A stretch of DNA of 64,000 nt from Peromyscus leucopus. Its lineage: Eukaryota; Chordata; Mammalia; Rodentia; Cricetidae. The notes under the pieces are model-generated. The model was not told the DNA's origin. It made no database searches and worked only from the letters and a program-made list of their open reading frames with translations. The stretch lies in assembly GCF_004664715.2 (NCBI RefSeq), contig NC_051072.1, positions 372,001 through 436,000 on the forward strand, given 5' to 3'. A program made the translations under genes and the position numbers. How positions within the stretch are numbered: the first letter of the stretch is position 1; every line of letters begins with the position of its first letter. Below are positions 39,202 to 50,529 of this stretch, piece after piece.

Positions 39202-40417
39202 CACAGGCTAAAAGAATGGATAAGAAAACAGGACCCATCGATCTGCTGCATATAAGAAACACACCTTTTCTTCAAAGACAGACACTACCTCCGAGTAAAG
39301 GGCTGGGAAAAGGCTTTCCAAGCAAATGGACCTAAGAAACAAGCTGGTGTAGCTATCCTAATACCTAATAAAATAGACTTCAAACTAAAATCAATCAAAA
39401 GAGATCAGGATGGACATTACATATTTATCACGGGAAAAATCCACCAAGATGAAGTCTCGATTCTAAACATTTATGCTCCGAATACAAAAACACCCACATT
39501 CATAAAAGAAACACTACTAAAGTTTAAAATGCACATCAAACCCCGCACATTAGTAGTGGGAGATTTTTAACACACCACTCTCACCAAAAGTCAGATCTAC
39601 CAGACTGAAACTTAACAAAGAAATAAAGGACCTAACAGATGTTATGACTAAAATGGACTTAATAGATATCTACAGAACATTCCATCCTAACACAAAAGAA
39701 TATACCTTCTTCTCAGCACCTCATGGAACCTTCTCAAAAATTGACCACATGCTTGGCCACAAAACAAATCTCAAAAGATAAAAAAAAAAATTGGAATAAC
39801 CTCCTGTATCTTATCAGACCTCCATGCCTTAAAGTTAGACCTCAAAACAACAAAAATTATAGAAAACCCACAAACTCATGGAAACTGAACAATGCCCACC
39901 TAAAACATCAATGGGTCAAGGGAAAAATAAGAAAGAAATTAAAGATTTCCTAGAATTCAATGAAAATGAAAGTACAACATACCCAAACCTATGGGACACT
40001 ATGAAAGCAGTGCTAAGAGGAAAATTCATAGCTCTAAATGCACAAATAAAAAAGATGGAGCAATCCCATACCAATGAATTAACAGCACAACTGAAAGCTC
40101 TAGAACAAAAAAAAAAAAAAAAAAAAACCTCACCCAGGAGAAATAGACGCCAGGAAATAAATAATCAAATTGAGGGCTGAAATCAACGAAATAGAAAACA
40201 AGAGAACAATACAAAAAAGAAAAAAGAAAATCAATGAAACAAAGAGTTGGTTCTTTGAAAAAAATCAACAAGATAGACAAACCCCTAGCCAAATTAACCA
40301 AAAGGCAAAGAGAGAGCACCCAAATTAACAAAATCAGAAATGAAAAGGGAGACATAACAACAGACAATGAGGAAATCCAGAGAATCATCAGATTATACTT
40401 CAAAAACCTGTACTCCA

Positions 40418-40596
40418 TGCCGGGCGGTGGTGGCGCACGCCTTTAATCCCAGCACTCCGGAGGCAGAGCCAGGCGGATCGCTGTGAGTTCGAGGCCAGCC
40501 TGGGCTACCAAGTGAGCTCCAGGAAAGGCACAAAACTACACAGAGAAACCCTGTCTCAAAAAGCAAAAAAAAAAAAAAAAAAAAGAAAAAAGAAAA
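40418..40596 (+). mobile_element. B1 SINE inside L1 ORF2
   Basis: Full B1 (GCCGGGCGGTGGTGGCGCAC start, A-rich tail), flanked by the direct repeat AAAAACCTGTACTCCA at about 40402-40417 and 40599-40614. The inserted copy splits ORF2 upstream of the RT domain. Confidence 0.92.
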
Positions 40597-40618
40597 GAAA
40601 AACCTGTACTCCACAAAA

Positions 40619-41398
40619 ATGGAAAACCAGGAAGAAATGGACAATTTTCTGGATAAATACCACATACCAAAATTAAATCAAGACCAGATAAACCATTTAA
40701 ATAGACCAATAACTCCTAAAGAAATAGAAACAGTCATCAAAAGTCTCCCAACCAAAAAAAGCCCAGGACCAGATGGTTTCAGTGCAGAATTCTACCAGAC
40801 TTTCAAAAAAGAACTAATACCAATACTCTTCAAAGTGTTCCACACAATAGAAACAGAAGGAACACTACCAAACTCTTTTTATGAGGCTACAATTACCCTG
40901 ATACCCAAACCACACAAAGATGCAACAAAGAAAGAGAACTACAGACCAATCTCCCTCATGAATATTGATGCAAACATACTCAACAAAATATTGGCAAACC
41001 AAATCCAAGAATACATCAAAACAATCATCCATCACGACCAAGTAGGATTCATCCCAGGGATGCAAGGATGGTTCAACATACGAAAATCAGTCAATGTAAT
41101 ACACCATATAAACACACTGAAAGAAAAAAACCACATGATCATCTCCTTAGATGCTGAAAAAGCCTTTGACAAAATTCAACACCCCTTCATGATAAAGGTC
41201 TTAGAAAGATCAGGAATACAAGGAACATTTCTAAACATAATAAAAGCAATTTATAGCAAGCCAACAGCAAACATCAAATTAAATGGAGAGAAACTCAAAG
41301 CGATACCACTAAATTCAGGAATAACACAAGGCTGTCCACTCTCCCCATATTTATTCAATATAGTACTAGAAGTTCTAGCTAGAGCAATAAGACAATAA
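40619..41398 (+). pseudogene. L1 ORF2 reverse transcriptase fragment (5' half)
   Basis: An open stretch of 259 codons matches L1 ORF2 [70 protein letters not shown] and [15 protein letters not shown] are all readable. Known role in L1: target-primed reverse transcription. It ends at the B1 insertion at about 41404. The catalytic FADD motif lies beyond the insertion, so this piece alone is not catalytic. Confidence 0.9.
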
Positions 41399-41403
41399 AA
41401 GGA

Positions 41404-41571
41404 GCCGGGCATTGGTGGTGCACGCCTTTAATCCCAGCACTCGGGAGGCAGAGCCAGGCGGATCTCTGTGAGTTTGAGGCCAGCCTGGGCTACCGAGTGA
41501 GCTCCAGGAAAGGCTCAAAGCTACACAGAGAAACCCTATCTTGAAAAACCAAAAAAAAAAAAAAAAAAAAA
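41404..41571 (+). mobile_element. B1 SINE inside L1 reverse transcriptase
   Basis: Full B1 with a poly(A) tail, flanked by near-identical copies of AGACAATAAAAGGA (41391-41404; second copy AGACAACAAAAGGA). It separates RT core motifs from the FADD loop. Confidence 0.92.
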
Positions 41572-41584
41572 AGACAACAAAAGG

Positions 41585-42369
41585 AGATCAAAGGGATACA
41601 AATTGGCAAGAAAGAAGTCAAACTTTCACTATTTGCAGATGATATGATAGTATACATAAGTGACCCCAAAAACTCTACCAGGGAACTCCTACAGCTGATA
41701 AACTCCTTCAGTAAAGTGGCAGGATACAAGAGCAACTCAAAAAAATCAGTAGCCCTCCTATACACAAACGATAAAAGGGCTGAGAAAGAAGTCAGAGAAA
41801 CATCACCCTTTACAATAGCCACAAATAATATAAAATACCTTGGGATAACACTAACTAAACAAGTGAAGGACCTTTTTGATAAGAACTTTAAATCTCTAAA
41901 GAAAGAAATTGAAGAAGATATCAGAAAATGGAAGGATCTCCCATGCTCATGGATAGGTAGGATTAACATAGTAAAAATGGCAATCTTACCAAAAGCAATC
42001 TACAGATTCAATGCAATCCCCATCAAAATCCCAACACAATTCTTCACAGACTTGGAAAGAAAAATACTCAACTTCATATGGAAAAACAAAAGACCCAGGA
42101 TAGCTAAAAGAATCCTATACGATAAAGCAACCTTTGGAGGCATCACCATCCCTGACCTCAAACTCTACTATAGAGCTATAGTAATAAAAACAGCTTGGTA
42201 CTGGTATAAAAACCGACATACGGACCAATGGAATCGAATTGAAGACCCTGACATTAATCCACACACATATGAACACCTGGTTTTTGACAAAGGAGCCAAA
42301 ACTATACAATGGAAAAAAGAAAGTATCTTCAACAAATGGTGCTGGCATAACTGGATGTCAATATGTTAA
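41585..42369 (+). pseudogene. L1 ORF2 fragment with FADD motif and RT thumb region
   Basis: This is the continuation of ORF2 after the B1 insertion. [12 protein letters not shown] (about 41624-41659) is the RT catalytic loop. It is followed by the typical [28 protein letters not shown] and [12 protein letters not shown] segments. The frame stops at 42367-42369 (TAA). L1 sequence continues to the 3' end in shorter frames. Confidence 0.88.
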
Positions 42370-42678
42370 AGATTACAAATAGATCCATATCTGTCACCAT
42401 GCACAAAACTTGAGTCCAAGTGGATCAAAGACCTGAACATAAATCCAGTTACACTAAACTTAATAGAAAAGAAAGTAGGAAGCACTCTTGAACGTATTGG
42501 CACCGGAGACCATTTCCTAAATAAAACACCAACAGCACAGACCCTGAGCACAACAATTAATAAATGGGACCTCTGGAAACTGAGAAGCTTTTGCAGGGCA
42601 AAAGACACAGTCAATAAGACAAAAAGACAGTCAACAGAATGGGAAAAGATCTTCACCAACCCCACATCTGACAGAGGA

Positions 42679-43257
42679 TTGATCTCCACAGTATATAAAG
42701 AACTCAAGAAACTAGACATCAAAATACTGAACAGTCCAGTTAAAAAATGGGCTAAAGAGCTAAACAGAGAATTCACAAAACAAGAACTACAAATGGCTGA
42801 AAGACATTTAAAGAAATGTTCAACATCCTTAATCATCAGAGAAATGCAAATCAAAACGACTCTGAGATACCACCTTACACCTGTCAGAATGGCTAAGATC
42901 AAAAACACCAATGACAGTCAATGTTGGAGAGGATGTGGAGCAAAGGGAACACTCCTCCACTGTTGGTGGGAATGTAAACTTGTACAACCACTGTGGAAAT
43001 CAGTATGGCGGTTTCTCAGAAAATTAGGAATCGAACTACCTCCAGACCCAGCCATCCCACTCTTGGGCATATACCCAAGGATTGCTGATTCATATCATAA
43101 AGATACATGCTCAGCTATGTTCATAGCAGCACTATTTGTAATAGCCAGAACCTGGAAACAACCTAGATGCCCGTCAACGGAAGAATGGATGAAAAAAAAA
43201 TGTGGTACATATACACAATGGAGTACTACTCAGCAGAGAAAAACAATGAAAGCATGA
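42679..43257 (+). pseudogene. L1 ORF2 C-terminal fragment
   Basis: This open frame of about 190 codons has typical L1 ORF2 C-terminal sequence, including the Cys/His-rich knuckle (CWRGCG, then [15 protein letters not shown]). A run of A at 43192 shifts the final ORF2 segment into another frame (43167-43361), where the reading continues to GIYSLISGF. Confidence 0.85.
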
Positions 43258-43891
43258 AATTTGCAGGCAAATGGATGGAACTAGAAAAAATCATCCTGAG
43301 TGAGGTAACCCAAACCCAGAAAGACAGTCATGGTATATACTCACTCATAAGTGGATTCTAGATATAAAATAAAGAACAATCAGACCACAACCCATAGAAC
43401 CATGGAGGCTATATATATATAGCATGGAGGTCTCTAGGACGACTATGGCTTATAATAAATTTCGCTTTTACTCAATTATTGAAAAAAAAATAGCCAAATG
43501 AATGGAAACACATGAACTATGAACCAAGGGCTGAGGGGCCGCCAGCTGGATCAGGCCCTCTGAATAGGTGAGACAGTTGATTGGCTTGATCAGTTTGGGA
43601 GGCAACTAGGCAGTGGGACCAAGTCCTGTGCTCATTGCATGAGTTGGCTGTTTGAAACCTGGAGCTTATGCAGGGACACTTGGCTCAGTCTGGGAGGAGG
43701 GGACTGGACCTGCCTGGACTGAGTCTACCAGGTTGATCGCAGTCCTCGGGGGAGGACTTGTCCTGGAGGAGGTGGGAATGGAGGGTAGGCTGGGCGTAAG
43801 GGGAGAGCGTTGGAGGGGGGAGAACAGGGGAACCCGTGGCTGATATGTAGAACTGAAAGGTATTGTAAAATAAGATAAAATGGAAAAAAAT

Positions 43892-43908
43892 GAGAGAAAG
43901 AAAGAAAG

Positions 43909-43978
<70 letters not shown>

Positions 43979-43979
43979 C
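43892..43979. repeat. (GAAA)n microsatellite
   Basis: Expanded from the L1 poly(A) tail. About 20 units, mostly pure. Confidence 0.95.
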
Positions 43980-43983
43980 AAGC

Positions 43984-44505
43984 TTGCCTGAAGATCAGAG
44001 GACAGAGACTACCACAGAGTTAAACAGAGGTCAGGCAGTGGTGGCACACACCTTTAACCCCAGAATTATGGAAGCTCATAAGACTTTAATCCTAGCACTT
44101 GAGATCTCATGCCTTTGCTACCAGTATTTGGGAAGCACACACACCATTAATCCCAGCATTAGGAAGGTTGACATAAAAAGTGAAACACTTGGGCGAAGAA
44201 AGGCATAAGCCATGAGGAGACAGGATCTCAAGAGCACTTTTCCTTTTTTTCGAGACAGGGTTTCTTGGTGTAGCTTTGCGCCTTTCCTGGAACTCACTTG
44301 GTAGCCCAGGCTGGCCTTGAACTCACAGAGATCCGCCTGGCTCTGCCTCCCGAGTGCTGGGATTAAAGGCGTGTGCCACCACCGCCCGGCCTCAAGAGCC
44401 CTTTCGGCTGAGGACTCAGGCATTTAGTCAGAGGATTTGTGGAGTTGGTGAGGTGAGAAGTGGCTGTGGCTTCTTTCCTCTGATATTTCAGCATTTACCC
44501 CCCCC
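43984..44505 (+). mobile_element. LTR of the same B1-bearing family, 5' truncated
   Basis: Begins at the GAAA microsatellite (AGCTTGCCTGAAGATCAGAG) and shows the GGCAGTGGTGGCACACACC-type internal segment and a 3' region ending near TTTCAGCATTTACC. It is interrupted by the B1 at 44246-44391. Confidence 0.65.
44246..44391 (-). mobile_element. B1 SINE inside an LTR
   Basis: Antisense full B1 inserted in the B1-bearing LTR copy at 43984-44510. CTCAAGAGC occurs on both sides (44228-44236, 44392-44400). Confidence 0.88.
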
Positions 44506-46139
44506 CAAAAAAAAAAACACCTTTGTTTTTGTTTTTGCACACTCTCATTTAGCCTAGGGTTGCTTTGGATCTTCAATGAATCAGCGGATGACCTTGAACC
44601 CCCTGATTTCCTGACTCCACTTTGGAAAAGCAGACATGAGAGGATGCAGCACAGATTAAAGTTTTCTTCTCAATCATAGGTCTGTTCATTTTAAATTATA
44701 TATATACACACACATGAAAGGTCTCTATGTTATGAGTGAGCATGCTGCCATATCATATCGACGTTGTAAGAAAGCAGTGTTGAGGCACTGTGCTTTTCTC
44801 ACTTTAAATAATGCAAAACACAGCGCCATTATTTTCCTGCAGGCTAGTGGCATTAACTAGAAAGTGTCTACTATTTTAATTATAGTCACATACTGCACAG
44901 AACATGCTAGTATTTAAGATGAGGTGGTTGGAAGCCCATGTTTCCTAAGAGTAGACTTCAATGTCCTAAGTCAGTTTCCAGCTCACCAACACCTGGTTAG
45001 ACTGAAAAGTGAAAAGCACAAAGGACTGGATGAGGAGCGAACACCATGCTAATCACAGGACCCTGGGCGAGCCAGAGCTCTTCAGATTCATCTTTTTGTC
45101 TCCCTGGCACAGTATAAATACCTGGCTAAGTCTTACTTGGGTAACTGTTTAGGGAGATCATGGAACCCGGATGCCACATTCCGTGACAGAGGGGGCTTAA
45201 GTGAGTTTAGACACTGCAGATGACATGCAAAGACCAAAGAACAGCTTGTGATTCAAGAACAGATTGTGATTCTAGAACAAAGCAGGCAGCCTCTCAGGAG
45301 GGCTATCTCCTCCTGGAGACATTCAGCCCCCTCTCACCTATCTCCAACAACCCCTATACACAAGTCCGTTCTCATACCAACTCATTTCTCCGTTTTGAAA
45401 AGGAGTTCAAACATACAGTCTCTGAAGGAACTGGATGATCTATTATTTTCCAGTACTTTTCGCGCTGCACTATGGAGTGAATAATTGTTAGGATGATGCA
45501 AAACTCAAATTTTTCCCTTAGGGAATTATTCTGCCCTACATGGAAGTGTTTGTCTCAGGATTCAGGTCACACTGATGATCATGAAGGTTTCCTAATAAAA
45601 AACAGCCATTTATAAATCCAACAATTCATTCCAAAGAAAATGGAAGCAACATTCATACACCAACCACCCTTGTAGAACTCTCTGTACCCGCAAACAAACT
45701 AGCCTATGAACTTCTGTCAACTCAGACCAAGACTCCTAGGGCGGCTATAAAGTACAGGAGGGACCAGAACCCCCGTTTGCTTTAGATTTCCTGAGAAATG
45801 ACAGCTGTCGTGTGGAGGTAGTTAGGTAAAGGCAGCATGTTTCCCTAGTGAGCTCCCAGCACAGGCTCAGGCAATGGGATGTCGGCAGCCCCACCCAGTA
45901 AGAGCAATCCAGGACTTCCTGCAGTTCCACTCCTGGGCCCGGAGCCAGCTCGCCTATCCCAGAAGCACGGGGTGGGCTCCGCCAGAAGCCTCGTGCTAAC
46001 AAAGCAGTCACCCTCAGAACCAACCCCACTGCCCTCTGCGCAGCCCTGACCTGCATCCTGCGGGGCTTGACCCAGCCGAGGTCAGCACAGCACCTCCAAG
46101 TCAGCTTCTTCCCCGCTTCCCATTCACAAGCCCTTCCCT

Positions 46140-46400
46140 CTCAGATCCGGACCCGCCCGCCACCGCGCGCGCGCGTGCGCAGCCCCTAGGGCCGGCGGGG
46201 TCACGCTGCACCCTGCACCAACCTCCATGTCAGAGATGCAAACCAAGTACTGAGCAGGACCCGAATCTTGACCAACTCTGGGAACGATCCACGTGTGCAG
46301 GCCGGAAGCGCGGTTTCCAACGTGTCTCCTTGTGACATCACAGTAGGCGCGACTACATTTCCCACGAGTCTGTGCGAAGGAGTGCCGGGATCCCAAAGAC
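46140..46400 (-). promoter_or_regulatory. GC-rich promoter of left KRAB gene
   Basis: This is a CpG-rich patch in otherwise AT-rich DNA. It includes a run of alternating CG (46165-46182, ending TGCGC), a CRE-like TGACATCA (46333-46340), and TACATTTCCCAC (minus strand GTGGGAAATGTA), a motif seen often near KRAB zinc-finger promoters. It aligns in inverted orientation with 53380-53660. It is probably TATA-less. The transcription start is inferred to lie about 46300-46400. Confidence 0.65.
46223..46400 (-). CDS. First exon and start codon candidate, left gene
   Basis: Minus-strand ATG-GAG at 46228-46223 is followed by GTTGGT as a donor. Joined in phase 0 to KRAB-A this would give an N-terminus starting MEK, the short leader typical of rodent KRAB zinc-finger proteins. 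The same ATG-GAG-GTTGGT context with flanking identity recurs on the plus strand at 53558-53569. The upstream boundary of the exon is not defined; only the last six bases are proposed as coding. The donor is weaker than consensus. An alternative is that translation starts in another untraced exon. Confidence 0.55.
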
Positions 46401-46693
46401 AGTGAGTGGTTGTACAGTTTCTGGGTTTCTGCTCTTCTTAGTGTAGTTGAGGATGGGAGAAGAGAATCAGCTTCTGCCCAGGGACACAGGGAGTCAGGCT
46501 GCTTTTAAAATGCTGAATTCACTACAGGACATGCTTGAATGTGATGTCAAGCCTGTGACGGTAGTGTTTATTAAGTTTGCTGGTTACTTCTGGTCAGTAT
46601 GTTGTGATTCAAAACTTAAAGTCAACTTATCATGGAATCTTACTTCCATGTATAAAGTTCCATCGACTCCATTTTACTTTAAAATAATTTAGC

Positions 46694-47070
46694 GGGCTGG
46701 AGAGATGGCTCAGTGGTTAAGAGCACAGACTGTTCTTCCAAAGGTCCTGAGTTCAATTCCCAGCAACCACACGGTGGCTCACAACCATCTGTAATGGTAT
46801 CTGGTGCCCTCTTCTGGCCTGCAGGGACATACGCAGATAAAACACTGTATACATAATAAATAAATATTAAACAAACTGAAGATGGCTCAGAGTTAAGAGC
46901 ACTTTGCTCTTCCAAAGTCTGAGTTCAATCCAGCAACCACATGGTGCTCACAACCATCTGTAATGAGATCTGGTGCCTCTTCTGGCCTGTGGGGATATGT
47001 ATAGACAGAACAATGTATACATAATAAATAAATAAATCTTTAATAAAAATATAAATAAATAAATAAAAAT
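46694..47070 (+). mobile_element. B2-B2 tandem dimer
   Basis: Two head-to-tail B2 copies (46694-46874 and about 46875-47070). One target-site duplication, AATAATTTAGC, encloses both (46683-46693 and 47071-47081). The second copy lacks several single bases relative to the first. Confidence 0.88.
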
Positions 47071-47109
47071 AATAATTTAGCAAAAAAAAAAAAGTGTAAA
47101 TGACCACCA

Positions 47110-47260
47110 TCTCTTTAAGATGAGTCTTGAAACCAGCCTATGTGGCATCTCCTGTTGTCGGAGCTGCTCAGGAGCTTAAGACAGGAGGACCCCGAATCCA
47201 AGGCTAATCTAGGCAAAATGAAGAGACCATGTCTCAAAGTACAAAAAGGGTTAGGGAGCA
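47110..47260 (+). mobile_element. Old B4/ID-like SINE, split by an LTR
   Basis: Left part of a SINE (AAGACAGGAGGACCCCGAAT to ACCATGTCTCAAAGTACAAA, then AGGGTTAGGGAGC). Its right part (AATACCCAGCACC) continues at 47916-47980 after the LTR at 47267-47909. Confidence 0.65.
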
Positions 47261-47266
47261 TCTTAG

Positions 47267-47909
47267 TGTAGACGAATTTCTAAACAGTCTTATTAAATAA
47301 GAAACACAGAGCCAAATACAGGGGTGAAAGCCTTAGAGATCAGAGCAATAGCCGCCAACCTACCTTAGCTTACCACGTCGCCCGTAGCTTTCCAAGAGAG
47401 CCAGCTTCCTTCTGTCTAACCTGCCCCTTTATTGCCTTGCTGTTCTGCCTTCTCATTGGCTCTTAACCCGGCCACTTCATTTCCTCGTCACTGCCTGTCT
47501 ATACAGACCTCCAGGTCTCTATGGTTGTTATGGGTATTAAAGGAATGCCACCATGCTTGGCTGTGTTCTTGAATACACAGAGACTCTGCCTGCCATGTGA
47601 TTGGATTAAGGGCATGTGATACCACCACCGGACTTCTGTTTTTTTTTTTTTTTTTGGTTTTTCGAGACAGGGTTTCTCTGCGTAGCTTTGCGCCTTTCCT
47701 GGAGCTCACTTGGTAGCCCAGGCTGGCCTCGAACTCACAGAGATCCGCCTGGCTCTGCCTCCCGAGTGCTGGGATTAAAGGCGTGCGCCACCAACGCCCG
47801 GCTCGGACTTCTGTTTATGGTTGGCTATGACCTCTGATCTCCAGGCAAACTTTACTTATTAACATACAAATAAAATACCACATTTCAGCACAACTAAAAT
47901 ATCACCACA
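47267..47909 (-). mobile_element. Solo LTR of B1-bearing family, antisense, nested
   Basis: TG...CA ends and an exact 6-bp duplication TCTTAG (47261-47266, 47910-47915). Oriented opposite to the copy at 4867. Inserted into an older SINE and itself containing a B1 (47642-47803). Confidence 0.88.
47642..47803 (-). mobile_element. B1 SINE inside an LTR
   Basis: Antisense full B1 flanked by GGACTTCTGTT. It lies within the LTR at 47267-47909. Confidence 0.92.
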
Positions 47910-49022
47910 TCTTAGGGTTAAAGAAAGCCCTTGATTACAATGGAGGCTTTGGCTTTAATACCCAGCACCATACACACATAAGTACTCCATGTACATGGAT
48001 AAGACTCTGGAATCCGTATAGTGAAGTGAGTAGGTCAGGGACACAGAGATGCTTTAAATTATTGAACGAAGTTAAAAGTCCAGCTGTCTGATGTTTACTT
48101 GCAAAGAAATCCCAGACCCTATCTCAGGATCTTTTTGATCTGTAAGTCCTTGCCCACACTTTCATCCATTAATCTGTGTAAGCAGTTTAGTATTGTGAAG
48201 ACTCTACAGGAACTTCATTCACCTCTCCCCACCTTTTCCTAAGCTCGGGCAAGGTTTCCTGGCCAGGTGTGCTATGAGCTCTTGCATACCTGCCCCCCTC
48301 CTCTTCCAAGTGGAGGGACTCAGCTCCTGCAAGCACATCTGTGTGTGTAATGACTCCTGGCCCATCATCCATTGTGAAATTCCCTATGCAGAGCTTTGAT
48401 TGGTCTTCTTCAATTTCCTTTCTGATCCTGAAATTGTCCCCTTGCGACAATAATTACAAAGTTGAGAGTATCCGCCTTGAACGTCCCTCGGTTTCTGCAA
48501 ACCAGGACGCAATAAATAATTCATCCGTAGATGCAAAGGTATCAGAAATAGCTTCATGAGAATATCAAATAAGTCCAGTGGAATAAGCCAAATTGTCACT
48601 GTGGAGTATGAAGACCTCCTTTCTCTTAGTAGGAATGTTTATTCCTGTACAGATCATGTCAGAAACCAAAGTGCAAACCTCTAACAGAAGGAAGAGTTTA
48701 TGCTCACATGATGGACACTGATTTATGAGGAAGCTGTTTCTGAAGATCATACAGCTATTTTCAATCACCATAAGGAAATTATATTGTCTTTATTTCTTTC
48801 TTCAGTGCAATGATTGAGCATGAGTTTTAATAATTAGCGACACAGACGCCAGTACTTGTGTAGTATTAGGCATGGGAGAATGAATTAAACAGGCTCTATG
48901 GTAACTACAAAGAGATGCACATGTGATGGCCTTAATTACAACTTGTCTCCGAAAGGCTCACATCTTTTTATCATTCGGTCCCCAGTGAGTGGTGTTGTTT
49001 GGGTAGGTTTGGGCTGGGTAGC

Positions 49023-49380
49023 TGTGGTGGTTTGAAAGAAAATGGCCGCCAAAAGGAGTGGCACTATTAGGAGGTGTAGCTTTGTTGAAGTGGGTACTAC
49101 CTCTTTGGGGGAAGTGTGTGACTGTGGAGGCGGGCTTTGAGGTCTCACATATGCTCAAGCCACGCCCAGTATCTCAGACCACTTTCTTGTTGCCTGTGTA
49201 TCAAGATGTAAAATTCTCAGCTCCTTCTCCAGCAACACATCTGCCTGCATGTCTCAATGTCCCACCAGGATGATAATGGACTAAACCTCTGAAACCATAA
49301 GCTACCACCTCAATTAAATCTTCTTTATAAGAGTTGCCATGGTCATGGTATCTCTTCACAGTAATCAAAACCCTAAGACA
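49023..49380 (+). mobile_element. ORR1-type MaLR solo LTR
   Basis: TGTGGTGGTTTGAAAGAAAA start and CCCTAAGACA end, with flanks GTAGC and GTGGC (5-bp duplication, one mismatch). Contains the typical GATGATAATGGACTAAACC block. Confidence 0.88.
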
Positions 49381-49480
49381 GTGGCCTTGCTGAGGGAATT
49401 TTGTCACTGGGGTTGGGCTGTGAAAGTTTAATGATTTCAACCATTTCTAGTTCACTGTCTCGGCTTTGTGTGTGATGTCC

Positions 49481-50047
49481 TGCTGCAGGCCGCAGGAATA
49501 TATCATAAGAACTCAGCTGGTTATGGCAAAGTCACTACCTGGAGGGATCATGGAATTCCTCCAGAGGAAGCCAAATCCCAAGGAGTTTTTGGTGTTACTT
49601 GGCTTGTTATATATCAGCTGTATTCTGTTATGAAAATCATGTGTGCCTTCATAGTTTTCCCAATTGACTTTCCCCTAAGAAGGACTAACAGTGTAGACTG
49701 AGCACTCTCTGGACATACACATTCCAGGTATTTGGAGAACAGCCTCAGGAAAGGCTTTCTCTGGAATCAGATTATCTCCCTTAGCCACTTTCAAGGACTA
49801 CAGGAAACACCACCCAGGTGGACGCCCAACTTCCGAGGACTAACAATGATAACAGCCCACCTGCAAGTCTCCTGACTTATGATAAATTCCACAAGGGGAC
49901 ACCGCCTAGGAGAGGTGGATGTTAAGTAATAGCTTTACACAATTTAGCTCGGACCCTCCCTTTATATACCGGGACTTCCAGGGCATAGGAAGGAGAAGAG
50001 AGAAGAGAATAGAAGAACTAGATGGGTAAGAACTTGAGAGGATTTCA

Positions 50048-50079
<32 letters not shown>

Positions 50080-50529
50080 TGAGAGGAACAAACTGAGATG
50101 GGGAAGAACTAGATTGAAGGGCTAGAAGAGAGGACAAGAGGAACGAGATGGAAGATGAGGAAGAGCCAGATGGGGAAGAACAAGATGAGGAAGAGCCAGA
50201 TGAGAGAGAAGGAGACGGGAGAGGAGCTGATAGGGGAAAGAACTAGATAGATGAGAACCTAGAAGGGACAGAACTAGATGAAGGAATTAAGATAAAACAT
50301 AGAGGGGATCGCAGACAAGTGTAGAGAGAAATCAGGCTAAAGATGACCTAAATATGAGAACAGAATATAAGCTTGTAACTGTCACAGAATAATAAAGTAT
50401 ATGGACTAAGGAGTTTCGTGTACATAGATTCATTTCTTCCCATTAAAGATTAATTATCAGCTGGTTGTAGATTCTTCCTGGACCCTGGGAGGGGACTATT
50501 GAGGGTCTGGACCCCCGTAGTCCTCGATA
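49481..50529 (+). mobile_element. About 1-kb purine-rich LTR-like insertion
   Basis: Bounded by ATGTCC on both sides (49475-49480, 50530-50535), a candidate 6-bp duplication. It has a TATATA box (49963-49968, in TTTATATACC), a purine-rich stretch of repeated GATGAGGAAGAGC/AGAACTAGAT units (50000-50300), an AATAAA (about 50391), and a downstream U5-like end. The 3' end is not a clean CA, so the exact borders are uncertain. Confidence 0.65.
50028..50087. mobile_element. Orphan poly(A) insertion with target-site duplication
   Basis: AAGAACTTGAGAGGA occurs on both sides of TTTC plus about 28 A residues, the signature of a target-primed insertion that kept nearly nothing but the tail. It lies inside the purine-rich LTR. 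Confidence 0.8.

Larger units (their letters stand above)
38043..43890 (+). mobile_element. L1 LINE, rearranged and inactive
   Basis: This is a sense-oriented L1 within intron 1 of the minus-strand KRAB gene. A GC-rich 5' UTR-like start (38060-38250, repeated AGGCCCG and GCAGAGG units) is followed by an eroded ORF1-like stretch. Most of ORF1 and the start of ORF2 are missing, with a B1-like segment at about 39085-39200. ORF2 then runs from endonuclease-like sequence (39200) through reverse transcriptase, the C-terminal Cys-rich region and a rodent L1 3' UTR (43380-43880). Frameshifts, stops and two clean B1 insertions (40418, 41404) interrupt it. The tail merges into a GAAA microsatellite. 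It cannot encode active proteins as it stands. Confidence 0.9.
44830..46400 (-). repeat. Left arm of inverted duplication
   Basis: Its reverse complement matches the plus strand of about 53370-55220 in colinear blocks: the promoter, ATG-GAG exon, the GAGGTGCTGTGCTGA block (46086 region against 53671 region), and the distal block at 44905-45090 against 54985-55150. The block shared around 45010-45070 and 55000-55060 covers the stretch from AGGGTCCTG to the SAMe-strand phrase GTGCTTTTCACTTTTCAG. Divergence is moderate and private insertions are present in each arm. Confidence 0.8.

Noticed and set aside
41490..41969. 159-codon minus-strand frame
   Set aside because: Antisense shadow of L1 ORF2 and the inserted B1.
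43652..43843. Gly/Glu-rich 63-codon frame
   Set aside because: Lies wholly in the L1 3' UTR.
46694..46760. tRNA-like sequences in B2 heads
   Set aside because: They are the tRNA-derived promoter part of SINEs, not tRNA genes; the cloverleaf is not maintained.
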